Positions 25,644 to 35,608 of a stretch of 64,000 nt of DNA are shown one piece after another. How positions within the stretch are numbered: position 1 is the first letter of the stretch; every line of letters begins with the position of its first letter. A program made the translations under genes and the position numbers. This DNA comes from Planktothricoides raciborskii GIHE-MW2 (GTDB lineage Bacteria; Cyanobacteriota; Cyanobacteriia; Cyanobacteriales; Laspinemataceae). The stretch spans positions 7,151,836-7,215,835 of the forward strand of contig NZ_CP159837.1 in assembly GCF_040564635.1 (NCBI RefSeq), in the 5' to 3' direction. The notes beneath the pieces are model-generated. The model had not been told where the DNA came from and made no database searches. It was given only the letters and a program-made list of their open reading frames with translations.

Positions 25644-27143
25644 CTAAGCTTTAATCCGCTGCAATAACTCATAGAATGGTTGCCAATTATCCTCAACAGC
25701 GATCGCCTCCCAAATCGCTTCAATTTCTGGTCGTAATAGAACCGTTTGGGGATTAAATCGCCTTAACCGTTCACCGATTTTTGCCAGTTCATCCCCGGAT
25801 AAAAACTGCAACATATGATGATATAACTGCCGCCAAGGTTGCAAAACTTCGGAAGCTTCTACCTCTGGAAAAATCAGACTTATATCTTCACGCCATTGGG
25901 GGGAAAACTGTTGAGTCAATTGCCAGAAAAACTCGTGATAACCCACTTCATATTCGCTTAAAACTTGTAGGGTTAACTTGACTAATTCGCGACCTTCTTC
26001 TGTGGGTACGTTTTCAAAACCCAATTTTTTCAGCATTAGTTCTCGGTACGCGGCCTCATAATACTCATAAAACCGATCTAAAGCCGCTTCCATCTCATTG
26101 GGAGCGATCGCGGCTTTTAAGGGAACTTGCAACTTTTGTAAATTCCAGTAACAAATTGTCGGTTGATTGCCGTAACTGTAGCGACCATAATAGTCAAAAT
26201 AAGCCGCTGTAAACTTGGGATTATAGGTAGGAATAAAAGCATAAGGGCCATAGTCAAAACTTTCCCCGGTAATCGACATATTATCCGTATTTAAAACCGC
26301 ATGACAAAACCCGGCGGCCATCCATTGCGCCACTAATTCCGCCACTCTTTGCACTAATTCCCCATAAAAACGGACATAATGCTCTTGACTATATTCCTCC
26401 AGGCCATTCTGAATCAAATCAGGGGCGATCGGTGGCAAAACTTTCCCGATTTTCCGCCCACTCACAGCGGGATAATATTGTGAAATCACATGATTTAATA
26501 GCTTGACAATTAAATCTGGACGGCTAATATAATGCAATCGTTCAAAAGTGCCAAACCGGATATGAGACTTGCTGAAACGAATCATCACCGAAGACCGGGT
26601 GGGAGAAGGTTCGTCCCCACGCCAGAGTTGTTCTCCAGTTTCAATCAGACTCAAACACCGAGAAGTCCGCACCCCCATGCGTTGTAAGGCTTCAGCGGCC
26701 AGGACTTCCCGCACTCCCCCTTTCAGGGTTAAGCGACCATCAGCGGTACGAGAATAAGGGGTTTTACCGCTGCCTTTGGTGCCCAGGTCGTAGAGTTCGC
26801 CATCCACTCCGCGTACCTGTCCATAAAGAAAACCCCGACCATCTCCTAAGTTGGGGTTATATTCACCAAACTGATAGCCGTGGTAGCGCAGGGCTAAAAA
26901 AGGTCGGACGCCCAGAAAATAACCGAACGCTTCGATAAAATCTTGATCGGTGACTTCTTTTGGGTCGAGTCCCAAAGTAGGCAGTAAGTCGTCATTGCGA
27001 AAACGCAGTATATGTACGGGAAATTCGGCGGCAGGAACGGGATCGTAGTAGTCATCCCCCAGCTTTTCCAGGGCTGGTTCATAGTTCAGGGTTAAGAAAG
27101 GATTAGCCGTTTCTATAGTTTTGAATGCTTGAGTTTGGGTCAC
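25644..27143 (-). CDS. selO: SelO (YdiU/UPF0061) protein AMPylase
   Basis: A 499-aa pseudokinase-fold protein adenylyltransferase. Family signatures are clear: [59 protein letters not shown], and [20 protein letters not shown], which holds the metal-binding Asn and Asp. SelO transfers AMP from ATP to Ser, Thr or Tyr of proteins in redox homeostasis. No C-terminal selenocysteine is encoded, as expected for bacteria of this group. The start is GTG at 27143 without a visible Shine-Dalgarno. It is a single gene between repeat-filled spacers. Confidence 0.93.
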   Translation of the reverse strand: MTQTQAFKTIETANPFLTLNYEPALEKLGDDYYDPVPAAEFPVHILRFRNDDLLPTLGLDPKEVTDQDFIEAFGYFLGVRPFLALRYHGYQFGEYNPNLGDGRGFLYGQVRGVDGELYDLGTKGSGKTPYSRTADGRLTLKGGVREVLAAEALQRMGVRTSRCLSLIETGEQLWRGDEPSPTRSSVMIRFSKSHIRFGTFERLHYISRPDLIVKLLNHVISQYYPAVSGRKIGKVLPPIAPDLIQNGLEEYSQEHYVRFYGELVQRVAELVAQWMAAGFCHAVLNTDNMSITGESFDYGPYAFIPTYNPKFTAAYFDYYGRYSYGNQPTICYWNLQKLQVPLKAAIAPNEMEAALDRFYEYYEAAYRELMLKKLGFENVPTEEGRELVKLTLQVLSEYEVGYHEFFWQLTQQFSPQWREDISLIFPEVEASEVLQPWRQLYHHMLQFLSGDELAKIGERLRRFNPQTVLLRPEIEAIWEAIAVEDNWQPFYELLQRIKA

Positions 27144-27361
27144 GGATACAAAGATTCATTGCTTTTTTTCTATTTTCTATTTTGCCAGTTTTTTTGTCCG
27201 CAAACCCATCCGTTGCCCCATCCGTTGCCCATCCGTTGGTGGTGCGTTACGTTCCACTTCGTTCCACTAACGCACCCTACCATTCTGCCAATCCATTGCC
27301 CCATCCCTTATCCCATCCGTTGCCCGATCCGTTGCCCCATCCGCTGCCACAAAGATCAAAC
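27144..27361. repeat. CCATCCGTTGCC simple repeat and TAACGCACC inverted repeat
   Basis: Degenerate copies of CCATCCGTTGCC run from about 27205 to 27350. They enclose GGTGCGTTACGTTCC paired with TAACGCACC, a dispersed cyanobacterial hairpin. No gene is supported; open frames here only translate the repeat. Confidence 0.75.
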
Positions 27362-28987
27362 TTAGCCAAAAAAGCTGCGTTTGCCATTGGGTTTAATGGT
27401 CATCCAATTGGTGCGAGCATAAGATAACTGTTGATCGGTAATCATCGCCCCAGTCAAATTCGCCCCACAGAGGTTGACTCCTCGCAAGTTCGCATAGTTG
27501 AAAGAGGCATAACTTAAGTCGGCACCGCGTAAATCAGCGCCGCTTAAGTTGGCATAAAGAAAAGAAGCTTTGCTTAAGTTGGCATTCCGCAAATTGGCTT
27601 GAGTTAAGCTGGATCGGTCAAAACTCGCATTAAATAAGTCTGAACCTTCAAGATTGACTCGATCTAATTTGGAGTGATAAAAATTAGCTTTTTGTAAGAT
27701 ACTGTTTTGCAGATTTAATCCCACTAAATCGCATTCAATAAAATCTCGTTTACCTTTGGTATAAGCTAATCTGACCCCATGGGCATCGAGGGCTTCAGAA
27801 TCTGGGGTTATTTTCGCGTGAGTCCCACCGTGAGAACCTCCAGATCCACCAGATTGGGCAACGGTTCTGGGATCTATGCCGGTATTCATGGTTAAACCTT
27901 GTTTTAAGATGGTTTTTTCTTTTTTGGCTTTGCGATCGCGAATTGCCCGGGCTTGACGAATATGTTCTGGCAACCATTTAGAGTCTTCTGTATCGATTTG
28001 GGTTGTTTCTTCCGGTACTTGAGTCTGCGCGATCGGTCGCGTCATCATACTTTGGGCTAAATCCTGGCTATGAGACTCCAGATCCAAGGCTTGGAGCACT
28101 TCATCGGCGCTATGATAGCGATCGCGCACTCCTGCCGCCAGCATTTTTGCCAGAATCTCCGCAAACCCATCACTAATCTGCACGGATGGTCGCCAAATAA
28201 TTTCGCAAGTCAGGGGATCGTAGCCAAAATTTTTCGGCGATTGACCCGTCAATAAATAAAGACAAGTTGCCCCGATCGCATAGATATCGCTGGCATAAAC
28301 CGGGCGCAAAGCCATCTGTTCTTGGGGTGCAAAACCGGGGGTGCCAATAGCAAAGGAAGTAAAAGCGGTTTCCCCCGTATTGTTGCTCATAATGGTTTGA
28401 TTCACCTCATCTTTCACCGCCCCAAAATCAATCAAAACCAACTGTTGATCGATATCACGACGGATAATATTCGCCGGTTTAATATCGCGGTGAATCACCT
28501 CATTCTCGTGCAGATATTTAATCAACGGCAAAATTTGCCGGAGAAAATCTTTAGCCCTCTCCTCAGTGAACAGCCCCGAAGCTTTTACTTCTTGCTTCAG
28601 GTTTTTGCCGGCAATATATTCCTGAACCAAATAGAAAAATTCCTGACCAATCACGGGATCTTTGACGGCAAAATAGTCCAGGAGTCGGGGAACTTGGGGA
28701 TGATCTCCAACCCGACCAAGGGTTTTGGCTTCTCGGGCAAAAAGCTGCCGCGCCATTTCTAGAACACGGGGAGACTCAGAAGCCGGACGCAGTTGCTTAA
28801 TCACACAGACAGGGGCACCGGGTAAGGCGCGATCGCGGGCGATAAACGTAGCCCCAAAGCCACCTTGACCCAACGCTTTGATCGTTTGGTAGCGATCGCG
28901 CAGTAGAAGGTTTGCCCCGCAACTTTGGCAGCGGCGAGTTGTGTCAGGATTGTTCGGATTAGGACAAGCTGGATTAACGCAGTACAT
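27362..28987 (-). CDS. Ser/Thr protein kinase with zinc-ribbon N-terminus and pentapeptide repeats
   Basis: 541 aa. An N-terminal Cys motif, CVNPACPNPNNPD then RRCQSCG, is followed by a Hanks-type kinase domain (about 30-290): ALGQGGFGATF glycine loop, CVIKQL Lys, VIHRDIKPANII catalytic loop and LVLIDFGAVK Mg-binding loop. After a charged linker, residues 430-520 are pentapeptide repeats (ANLRNANLSKASF, GADLRGADLSYASF). This architecture matches cyanobacterial SpkB-type kinases, in which the Cys motif is needed for activity. The repeats form a beta-helix for protein binding. No substrate is apparent from the neighbourhood. Confidence 0.92.
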   Translation of the reverse strand: MYCVNPACPNPNNPDTTRRCQSCGANLLLRDRYQTIKALGQGGFGATFIARDRALPGAPVCVIKQLRPASESPRVLEMARQLFAREAKTLGRVGDHPQVPRLLDYFAVKDPVIGQEFFYLVQEYIAGKNLKQEVKASGLFTEERAKDFLRQILPLIKYLHENEVIHRDIKPANIIRRDIDQQLVLIDFGAVKDEVNQTIMSNNTGETAFTSFAIGTPGFAPQEQMALRPVYASDIYAIGATCLYLLTGQSPKNFGYDPLTCEIIWRPSVQISDGFAEILAKMLAAGVRDRYHSADEVLQALDLESHSQDLAQSMMTRPIAQTQVPEETTQIDTEDSKWLPEHIRQARAIRDRKAKKEKTILKQGLTMNTGIDPRTVAQSGGSGGSHGGTHAKITPDSEALDAHGVRLAYTKGKRDFIECDLVGLNLQNSILQKANFYHSKLDRVNLEGSDLFNASFDRSSLTQANLRNANLSKASFLYANLSGADLRGADLSYASFNYANLRGVNLCGANLTGAMITDQQLSYARTNWMTIKPNGKRSFFG

Positions 28988-29579
28988 GAAACTTCACCTT
29001 ATAACTCCAAGGTTGTACAACAACCATCTACGACAATCGATGCTCCCAATGGCTTGTATTTGATCCTATCGATACTTATACATTACCTGAGTCAATAGCC
29101 CGATTATCCGTTGTCAATCTGCCTAAGCTTCTGGCTCACTTATTATAGTAATTGATTCACGAGCGAAATCAAGGATTCCCTGCCAGTATTCTGTTTGATG
29201 CGATCGCATACAACTCGCAGGGTCATCCTCTTCCCCTACCTTGACTGATTTATCTCTATTCTACTGTATTCTAAGAGTTATTCTAAGAGTTATTAAAATA
29301 ACCGACAATAGGCAGGCAGGCGATCGGGTCACGAGTCGCTCAACGGCCTACTTTTAAATCCATCAAATTACAGACATCAAAAATTTCGCAAAAATTTCGC
29401 AAAAATTTCGCAAAAATTTCGCAATTTAGGAAAAAAACACAAATAATTTTATGATTTTTTATGCCCCTCTCCCAGAACGGGAGAAGGGTTAGGGCTGAGG
29501 TTTTTTCGCCAAGATATCTAGCAGCGATATCGCAATGCGATAAAGAGGCTATAAAAAGGCTATAAAGAGCAAATCGTAA
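28988..29579. other. gene-free spacer with an 11-bp tandem repeat
   Basis: 592 bp with no supported gene. AAAAATTTCGC is repeated four times in perfect tandem at 29379..29422, and TATTCTAAGAGT/TATTCTAAGAGT lies near 29270. The kinase promoter should lie near 29000-29150. CCCTCTCCCAGAACGGGAGAAGGG near 29465 is a hairpin that could terminate the leftward DUF427 transcript. Confidence 0.6.
29379..29422. repeat. AAAAATTTCGC x4 tandem repeat
   Basis: Four exact copies of an 11-bp unit, close to one helical turn each, so the A-tracts are phased and could bend DNA. Confidence 0.9.
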
Positions 29580-29864
29580 TTAAATCTCGACTTTTACTCC
29601 CCGCCAAAATGCCACATATCCAGCAATGTTTTTGGCGGCTTCTTTGGGGGTGGGATAATACCAAGCCGCATCCTTATTTTGTTGACCATCGACTTCAATG
29701 GTGTAGTAACTAGCTACACCTTTCCAACCACAAGTGGTATGAGTATTGCTAGGTTTAAAGTATTCCTGGTTAATAGAATCAGGGGGAAAGTATTGATTGC
29801 CTTCTACCACTTCACAGCGATCGCTTTCTGCTAATACCGCACCATTCCAAATTGCTTTTGGCAT
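29580..29864 (-). CDS. DUF427 domain protein
   Basis: 94 aa from the ATG at 29864 (GGAG just upstream; an in-frame start four codons earlier is less likely). The sequence shows the DUF427 pattern: AIWNGAVLAESDRCEVVEGN, YFPPDSI, then THTTCGWKGVASYYTIEVDG and AAWYYPTPKEAAKNIAGYVAF. This is a small beta-rich single-domain protein of unknown biochemical role, widespread in bacteria and common in cyanobacteria. It is transcribed alone. Family recognition is secure; function is unknown. Confidence 0.9.
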   Translation of the reverse strand: MPKAIWNGAVLAESDRCEVVEGNQYFPPDSINQEYFKPSNTHTTCGWKGVASYYTIEVDGQQNKDAAWYYPTPKEAAKNIAGYVAFWRGVKVEI

Positions 29865-29929
29865 CAGAAACTCCATCAGTAAGTATTTTTCTTAGTTTAT
29901 TTAGTTTATCGTGTTTTTGGCTGAAAATA

Positions 29930-30055
29930 CTTGTTGTTGGTTATTTGTTATTCGTTATTTGTTCATGGTTGGTGGCTGGGGAATATTATTTTAATAACAA
30001 ATAACTAATAACTAACAACCAACAATCAACAACCAACAACCAACAACAAAAAAAT
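29930..30055. repeat. AACAACCAAC-type low-complexity repeats
   Basis: TTGTTGGTTATTTGTTATTC on the left is roughly complementary to the AACAAATAACTAATAACTAAC and ACAACCAACAA run on the right, giving a weak AT-rich hairpin upstream of recQ. Similar blocks recur near 35615..35700 and 47440..47670. Confidence 0.7.
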
Positions 30056-30125
30056 TATGAAGTTTTATATGAATTTGATCAAATCAGATCCTTAAGAGTT
30101 GACTAACAACATAAAATAACGAGAG

Positions 30126-32342
30126 ATGTTTACCCCACAAAAGCAAACAATGTTAGGGAGTAGTCCTCCACCCACAACCGCCCAAGTGCAACTGAACAAA
30201 GCCTTAAAACATTTTTTTGGCTATGATACTTTTCGCCCCGGACAGCAGCAAATTATTGAAGCGGCGCTACAAAATCGGGATTTATTAATTGTGATGCCCA
30301 CGGGGGGCGGAAAATCCCTCTGTTTTCAACTGCCTGCATTGCTGAAACGCGGGGTGACGGTGGTGGTTTCACCCTTAATTGCTTTGATGCAAGACCAGGT
30401 GGAAGCTTTGCGGAATAATGGCATTGGGGCGACTTTTCTCAACAGCACTTTATCGCCCCAAGAGATGCGATCGCGGGAAATGGCGATTATCAATGGCAAG
30501 GTGAAGCTGCTTTATGTCGCCCCAGAACGGTTATTATCCGATCGCTTTTTACCCTTTTTAGACTTACTCCACTATCAAATCGGCATTCACTCTTTTGCCA
30601 TTGATGAAGCGCATTGTGTATCAGAATGGGGGCATGATTTTCGCCCGGAATATCGCCAGTTAAAACTATTGCGCGATCGCTATCCCGATATTCCCATGAT
30701 GGCGCTCACTGCCACCGCCACCGACCGGGTACGACAAGATATTATCCAACAACTTGCCCTGAAACAAGTCCTGGTTCATCTAGCGAGTTTTAACCGACCC
30801 AATCTTTACTATGAAGTCCGACAAAAAGGCCACAATTCCTATGGCGAACTTCTGCAACTAATCCGCCAAAGTAAAGGTTCTTCTATTGTCTATTGTCTGA
30901 GTCGCAAAAAAGTTGATGAACTAGGGTTTAGACTACAACAAGACGGGATTGCCGCTTTACCCTATCATGCCGGAATGCGCGATGAAGACCGCACCAACAA
31001 TCAAACCCGGTTTATTCGCGATGACGTGCAAGTAATTGTCGCCACCATTGCTTTTGGCATGGGAATTAATAAGCCAGATGTGCGCTTAGTGGTGCATTAT
31101 GACCTGCCGAAAAATATCGAAGGTTACTATCAAGAATCTGGACGGGCAGGACGAGATGGGGAAGAAGCTAAATGTATCTTATTTTTTAGTTATGGTGATT
31201 TAAAAACAATCGATTTTATTATCGAGCAAAAGAACGATATCGAAGAACAAAAAATCGCTCGTCAACAGCTTCGCCAAATTATTAACTATGCCGAAGGCAC
31301 CGACTGTCGGCGGACAATTTTGCAAGGATATTTTGGCGAAAAATATCCGGGAAATTGTCTAAATTGTGATAATTGCTGCAATCCTCAACCGACGGAAGAT
31401 TGGACAATTGAAGCCCAAAAGTTTCTCTCTTGTGTGGCGCGGTGCCAAGAACGCTTTGGCATGATTTATATTATTGATGTTTTGCGGGGTTCTAAGCAAA
31501 AAAGAGTTCTCCAAAATCGTCACGATCGATTATCCACTTATGGCATTGGCATGGATAAAACAGCGGAAGAATGGAAGCTATTAGGGCGATCGCTCATTCA
31601 TCAAGGGTTAGTGACAGAAACCACCGATGGCTATCCGGTGTTAAAACTAAATGATGCCAGTTGGGAAGTATTGCGAAAACAGCGTTCAGTTCACATCGTC
31701 ATACCGAAAAAATCTGTCAATGTTCTGACCTCTGCTTCTAATAAAAAAGTTGAATTTGAAACGTTATTTGAAATGTTACGGGGTTTACGCAAACAAATCG
31801 CTGATGAACAAGGGATACCCCCTTATATGGTATTTGCGGATTCCACTTTGCGTTTAATGGCACAAATGCGGCCCCAAACCTTAGCCGCTTTGCGAGATAC
31901 TCCCGGAGTGGTCGAGTATAAAGTCGCCCAATATGGCGATCGCTTTATCTCCGTGATTATGTCCTATATTCAAACCCAAATTAACACCCAAAATACCGCC
32001 AGAAAATCCCCAAAAACTACGGTATCGGGTAGACCCACCGCTACCCAAATTCATACATTACAATTATATCAAAATGGGTTAACTATCGCCGAAATTGCCG
32101 CAATTAGAAATATTAAAACCAGCACAGTTGCCAGTCATTTAGCTGATTTAATTGAACTGAATCAACCCATTGATATTAATCAACTTGTCCCCCCAGAACG
32201 ACAAGCCGCCATTTGTCAAGCATTGCAGGTAGTAGGCGATCGAGCTTTAACCCCAATTCGGGATTATTTAGGGGAAAGTTATTCCTATGATGAAATTTGC
32301 CTCGTTCGTGGTTGGTGGCGACAACAAAATCCCGAATTTTGA
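30126..32342 (+). CDS. recQ: ATP-dependent DNA helicase RecQ
   Basis: 738 aa, 3'-5' DNA helicase for fork repair and recombination. Visible motifs: Q-motif region YDTFRPGQQQIIEAAL, Walker A VMPTGGGKSLCFQLPAL, DEAH box FAIDEAHCVSEWGHDFRPEY, motif VI ESGRAGRDGEEAKCILFFS. The RQC zinc module CRRTILQGYFGE then CLNCDNCCNP sits near 393-421, an HRDC domain at about 550-610, and a helix-turn-helix C-terminal domain at 640-735 (NGLTIAEIAAIRNIKTSTVA). That extra HTH domain is usual in longer bacterial RecQ proteins. The start could be the first ATG or the one nine codons later; neither has a good ribosome site. Confidence 0.95.
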   Translation: MFTPQKQTMLGSSPPPTTAQVQLNKALKHFFGYDTFRPGQQQIIEAALQNRDLLIVMPTGGGKSLCFQLPALLKRGVTVVVSPLIALMQDQVEALRNNGIGATFLNSTLSPQEMRSREMAIINGKVKLLYVAPERLLSDRFLPFLDLLHYQIGIHSFAIDEAHCVSEWGHDFRPEYRQLKLLRDRYPDIPMMALTATATDRVRQDIIQQLALKQVLVHLASFNRPNLYYEVRQKGHNSYGELLQLIRQSKGSSIVYCLSRKKVDELGFRLQQDGIAALPYHAGMRDEDRTNNQTRFIRDDVQVIVATIAFGMGINKPDVRLVVHYDLPKNIEGYYQESGRAGRDGEEAKCILFFSYGDLKTIDFIIEQKNDIEEQKIARQQLRQIINYAEGTDCRRTILQGYFGEKYPGNCLNCDNCCNPQPTEDWTIEAQKFLSCVARCQERFGMIYIIDVLRGSKQKRVLQNRHDRLSTYGIGMDKTAEEWKLLGRSLIHQGLVTETTDGYPVLKLNDASWEVLRKQRSVHIVIPKKSVNVLTSASNKKVEFETLFEMLRGLRKQIADEQGIPPYMVFADSTLRLMAQMRPQTLAALRDTPGVVEYKVAQYGDRFISVIMSYIQTQINTQNTARKSPKTTVSGRPTATQIHTLQLYQNGLTIAEIAAIRNIKTSTVASHLADLIELNQPIDINQLVPPERQAAICQALQVVGDRALTPIRDYLGESYSYDEICLVRGWWRQQNPEF

Positions 32343-32502
32343 CCCGATTTATAGGGCAAAGCATTTCGCTAATAAATTTGGTGTTTTCATCAATATGCTT
32401 AAAGGGCGAAGCATTTCGGTACTAAATCTCGGATTTTAGCCCACAAATATCTGCCGAAATGCTTCGGCCCTACAATAGTTTAATAAATTGGAGATGAAAC
32501 TC
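32343..32502. repeat. GGGCGAAGCATTTCGG inverted repeat
   Basis: AGGGCGAAGCATTTCGG near 32402 faces CCGAAATGCTTCGGCCCT near 32453. The pair lies between recQ and the Uma2 gene, belongs to the same dispersed hairpin class as 25327..25393, and may end recQ transcription. Confidence 0.7.
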
Positions 32503-33453
32503 ATGCCTGTGGAACTGACTCTGGAACAACAAGAATCTCAAACTGTCCAAACTGCCGAAGTCCACAATGTCGAAGTCCAGAACGCCGAAGTCCAGAACGC
32601 CGAAGACCACAATGCGGAATCCGAAGAGTGGACTCCAACACCTCCCCCTACTGATTTAATCTTTGACGACGGAGAACCCTTGGAAAGTAATCGCCATCGC
32701 ATCGCCATGAATGCCCTCATTGAAGCTGTCACCCTAGCTTATGAAGGACGAGAAGATTATTTTGCTGGTGGAAATATGTTCATTTATTACAGCAGCAAAC
32801 AAGCCCGAAATCGAGATTTTAAAGGCCCTGATGTGTTTATTACCTTAAATGTGGATGGGACAAAAGAACGTCAAGGTTGGGTGGTTTGGGAAGAAGAAGG
32901 ACGCTATCCCGATGTGATTATCGAGTTGATGTCCCCTTCTACTGCGGCTGAGGATTTGGGCAATAAGAAAAAGCTCTACGAGCAAACTTTTAAAACGGGG
33001 CATTATTTTGTCTATGACCCCTTTGCTCCCGAATCTTTACAGGGTTGGAAACTAGGCGAAAATTTCCGTTATGAAGCGATCGCCCCTGACGATCGCGGCT
33101 GGCTGTGGTGTTCTAGTTTAGGACTATGGTTGGGTCATTGGTCTGGCACGATCTTACGGGAGACGGCGACTTGGTTGCGCTTTTATGACGAGGCGGGAAA
33201 TTTAGTTAAATTATCCTTTGAGTTAGCGCAACAAGAGCGAGAAATTGCTCAACAAGAGCGAGAAATTGCTCAACAGGAAAAAGACCGGGCCGATCGCGCT
33301 GAATCGGATCTCCAGCAAGAACAACTGGAGAAACAACAAGAAAAAGAACGGGCTGATCGCGCTGAAGCTGCTTTAGCCGCAGAACGCGAACAAAAACAAA
33401 AATTACGCGATCGCCTACAAGCACTGGGCATTGACCCGGATCAACTGGTTTAA
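32503..33453 (+). CDS. Uma2 family endonuclease with coiled-coil tail
   Basis: Start chosen at the ATG at 32503, preceded by GGAG at 9 bases; earlier in-frame starts at 32488 and 32494 are weaker. Residues 15-40 are a degenerate AEVQN-type repeat encoded by a 15-bp minisatellite. The Uma2 (DUF820) PD-(D/E)xK core follows, with FKGPDVFITLNV, then PDVIIELMSPSTAAEDLG and HYFVYDP. Usually Uma2 proteins are about 190 aa; here a C-terminal Glu/Gln/Lys-rich coiled coil of about 80 residues (REIAQQEREIAQQEKDRADR) is added. Uma2 proteins are hugely expanded in cyanobacteria and their targets are mostly unknown. A terminator-like hairpin follows at 33483..33519. Confidence 0.88.
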   Translation: MPVELTLEQQESQTVQTAEVHNVEVQNAEVQNAEDHNAESEEWTPTPPPTDLIFDDGEPLESNRHRIAMNALIEAVTLAYEGREDYFAGGNMFIYYSSKQARNRDFKGPDVFITLNVDGTKERQGWVVWEEEGRYPDVIIELMSPSTAAEDLGNKKKLYEQTFKTGHYFVYDPFAPESLQGWKLGENFRYEAIAPDDRGWLWCSSLGLWLGHWSGTILRETATWLRFYDEAGNLVKLSFELAQQEREIAQQEREIAQQEKDRADRAESDLQQEQLEKQQEKERADRAEAALAAEREQKQKLRDRLQALGIDPDQLV

Positions 33454-33482
33454 GCAATTTAAAGGAAGGCGATCGCACCTTT

Positions 33483-33519
33483 GGGAGCCAGCATTTTAGC
33501 CCACCAAAATGTGGCTCCC
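33483..33519 (+). terminator. hairpin after the Uma2 gene
   Basis: GGGAGCCAGCATTTT pairs with AAAATGTGGCTCCC with one bulged base. It lies 30 bp past the Uma2 stop. A T-run is lacking, so it may be a dispersed hairpin that acts as a weak terminator. Confidence 0.45.
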
Positions 33520-33592
33520 TCTCCCATTGCTTCAGTAAGTCCTAATTCAGATCGCCTAAGATAGCCTCTATGAGATACCTACGATCAAATAA

Positions 33593-35608
33593 ATGTCCAT
33601 GAATGCTTCTTTTTCTTCAGAACTCCGCGATCGCGACCAAGCTTACGTGCAAGCAGCCAGCGATTATGCCAATGTCCAATCCCTGCCCGAAGTGTGGGAA
33701 AAGGCGCGATCGCGCTTTGGCAAGACCTTAGCCCTTTGGGATCCCCACGCCACCCCTCCGGTGCAAGTCACCTACAGCGAACTGGTCGCACAAATTCAAC
33801 AATTTGCCGCAGGAATTCAAGCCCTAGGACTGCCACCGATTAGCAACAAGATCCCGCCGCGAGTGGCTTTATTTGCCAACGACAGCCCCCGATGGATCGT
33901 CGCCGACCAAGGGTTAATCTATGCCGGTGCTGCTGATGTGGTGCGCGGCAGTGACGCCGACCGGGAAGAATTGCTGTATATCCTGCAAAATAGCGGCAGT
34001 CATGGTCTGGTAGTCGAAAACCTGAATCTGTTAGAAAAATTGGGCTCTGGCTTAGACGATCTGCCCTTGCAGTGGGTCGTATTGCTTTCTGATGAAGATC
34101 CACCGACGGCGATTATCGATCAACCAGAATCGTTAATGGTTTTTTCTTACGATGAAGTGATGGCCAAAGGCAAAAATCGCCCCCTAGAACCCGCGATCCT
34201 CAAACGGGATATGTTGGCCACTTTACTCTATACTTCCGGCACTACGGGCAAACCCAAGGGAGTGATGCTGACTCATGGCAACCTGCTGCATCAAATCAAT
34301 ACCTTGGTCAGCATTATTCAGCCACAACCAGGCGATCGCATTTTGGGGATATTACCCACTTGGCATTCCCTGGGACGGGCTGCCGAATATTTTGTCCTGT
34401 CCCAAGGTTGCACCATTGTTTACACCAGCATTCGCCACATCAAGCGCGATTTTGCCAAATATCAACCTAAATTTATGATTGCCGTTCCCCGGTTATGGGA
34501 ATCAATTTACGAAGGAGTACAAAAGCAATTCCGGGAACAACCGGAAAATAAGCAAAAACTCGTTAATACTTTCCTGAGTATTTCCGAACGCTATATTTTA
34601 GCCCGTCGCACGTGGGAAGGTTTACGTTTAGATACCCACAACCCTTCATCAATGGAGCGATCGCTTGCTGCCCTGCAAATGGTTCTCTGTTGGCCGATCC
34701 ATAAACTTGCCACCAAACTGGTTTATGAAAAAGTCCGGGAAGCTACGGGGGGTCACCTTAAATATGTCATCAGTGGGGGCGGTTCCCTAGCCATGCACTT
34801 AGAAACCTTTTTTGAAATTGTCGGCTTAGAAGTGCTGGTGGGCTATGGTTTAACGGAAACATCCCCGGTACTCACCGCCCGTCGTTATTGGCGCAACTTA
34901 CGGGGTTCTGCCGGTCTGCCCATTCCCGAAACAGAAATCAAAATCGTCGATCCTGAAACCAGACAAGGGCTACCCGTGGGCGATCGCGGCTTAGTCCTAG
35001 CCCGTGGCCCCCAAGTCATGCAAGGCTATTTTAACAATCCCGAAGCCACCGGCAAAGCCATTGACGCCGAAGGCTGGTTTGACACTGGGGACTTGGGCTT
35101 AATCACCACCGAAGGTCATCTCGTCCTCACCGGACGGGCAAAAGATACCATTGTGCTGACCAATGGGGAAAACATTGAACCCCAACCCATTGAAGACGCT
35201 TGTATCCGCAGCCCGTATATTGACCAAATGATGCTAGTCGGACAAGACCAAAAATATCTCGGCGCCTTAATTGTCCCCAACTTTGAGGCATTAGAACAAT
35301 GGGCCGCCAGCCAAAACTTACAATTGCGTCTGCCGTCAACGGTGAAAACCTTCTCACCCAAGGCACCCAGCAACTCTGAGCCAGAAATCACCTTAGATAA
35401 CCCAGTGGTGCAGGAATTATTCCGCCAAGAACTCAATCGCGAAGTGAAAAATCGGCCCGGATATCGTCCTGATGACCGGATCGGGGTTTTCCGCTTAATT
35501 ACTGAGCCATTTTCCCTGGAAAACGGTCTAATGACTCAAACCCTGAAAATTAAACGTCCCGTGGTGAGCGATCGCTATCGCAAGCTGATTTCGGAAATGT
35601 TTACTTAA
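33593..35608 (+). CDS. aas: acyl-ACP synthetase / long-chain acyl-CoA synthetase
   Basis: 671 aa, adenylate-forming (ANL) enzyme. The P-loop-like LLYTSGTTGKPKGVMLTHGN lies near residues 211-230, GYGLTETSPVLTARR near 420, and WFDTGDLG and LTGRAKDTIVLTNGEN near 495-525. The sequence follows Synechocystis Slr1609 as I remember it (PRWIVADQGLIYAGA, IRHIKRDFAKYQP, GQDQKYLGALIVPN). In cyanobacteria this enzyme recycles free fatty acids by loading them on acyl carrier protein, at the membrane. The ATG at 33593 has no strong Shine-Dalgarno. It is a single gene, and nothing about it looks altered. Confidence 0.93.
   Translation: MSMNASFSSELRDRDQAYVQAASDYANVQSLPEVWEKARSRFGKTLALWDPHATPPVQVTYSELVAQIQQFAAGIQALGLPPISNKIPPRVALFANDSPRWIVADQGLIYAGAADVVRGSDADREELLYILQNSGSHGLVVENLNLLEKLGSGLDDLPLQWVVLLSDEDPPTAIIDQPESLMVFSYDEVMAKGKNRPLEPAILKRDMLATLLYTSGTTGKPKGVMLTHGNLLHQINTLVSIIQPQPGDRILGILPTWHSLGRAAEYFVLSQGCTIVYTSIRHIKRDFAKYQPKFMIAVPRLWESIYEGVQKQFREQPENKQKLVNTFLSISERYILARRTWEGLRLDTHNPSSMERSLAALQMVLCWPIHKLATKLVYEKVREATGGHLKYVISGGGSLAMHLETFFEIVGLEVLVGYGLTETSPVLTARRYWRNLRGSAGLPIPETEIKIVDPETRQGLPVGDRGLVLARGPQVMQGYFNNPEATGKAIDAEGWFDTGDLGLITTEGHLVLTGRAKDTIVLTNGENIEPQPIEDACIRSPYIDQMMLVGQDQKYLGALIVPNFEALEQWAASQNLQLRLPSTVKTFSPKAPSNSEPEITLDNPVVQELFRQELNREVKNRPGYRPDDRIGVFRLITEPFSLENGLMTQTLKIKRPVVSDRYRKLISEMFT

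Noticed and set aside
25644..27143. Selenocysteine in SelO
   Set aside because: No in-frame TGA near the C-terminus; the gene ends at a normal stop.
27125..27427. Pro/His-rich frames between selO and the kinase gene
   Set aside because: They translate the CCATCCGTTGCC simple repeat.
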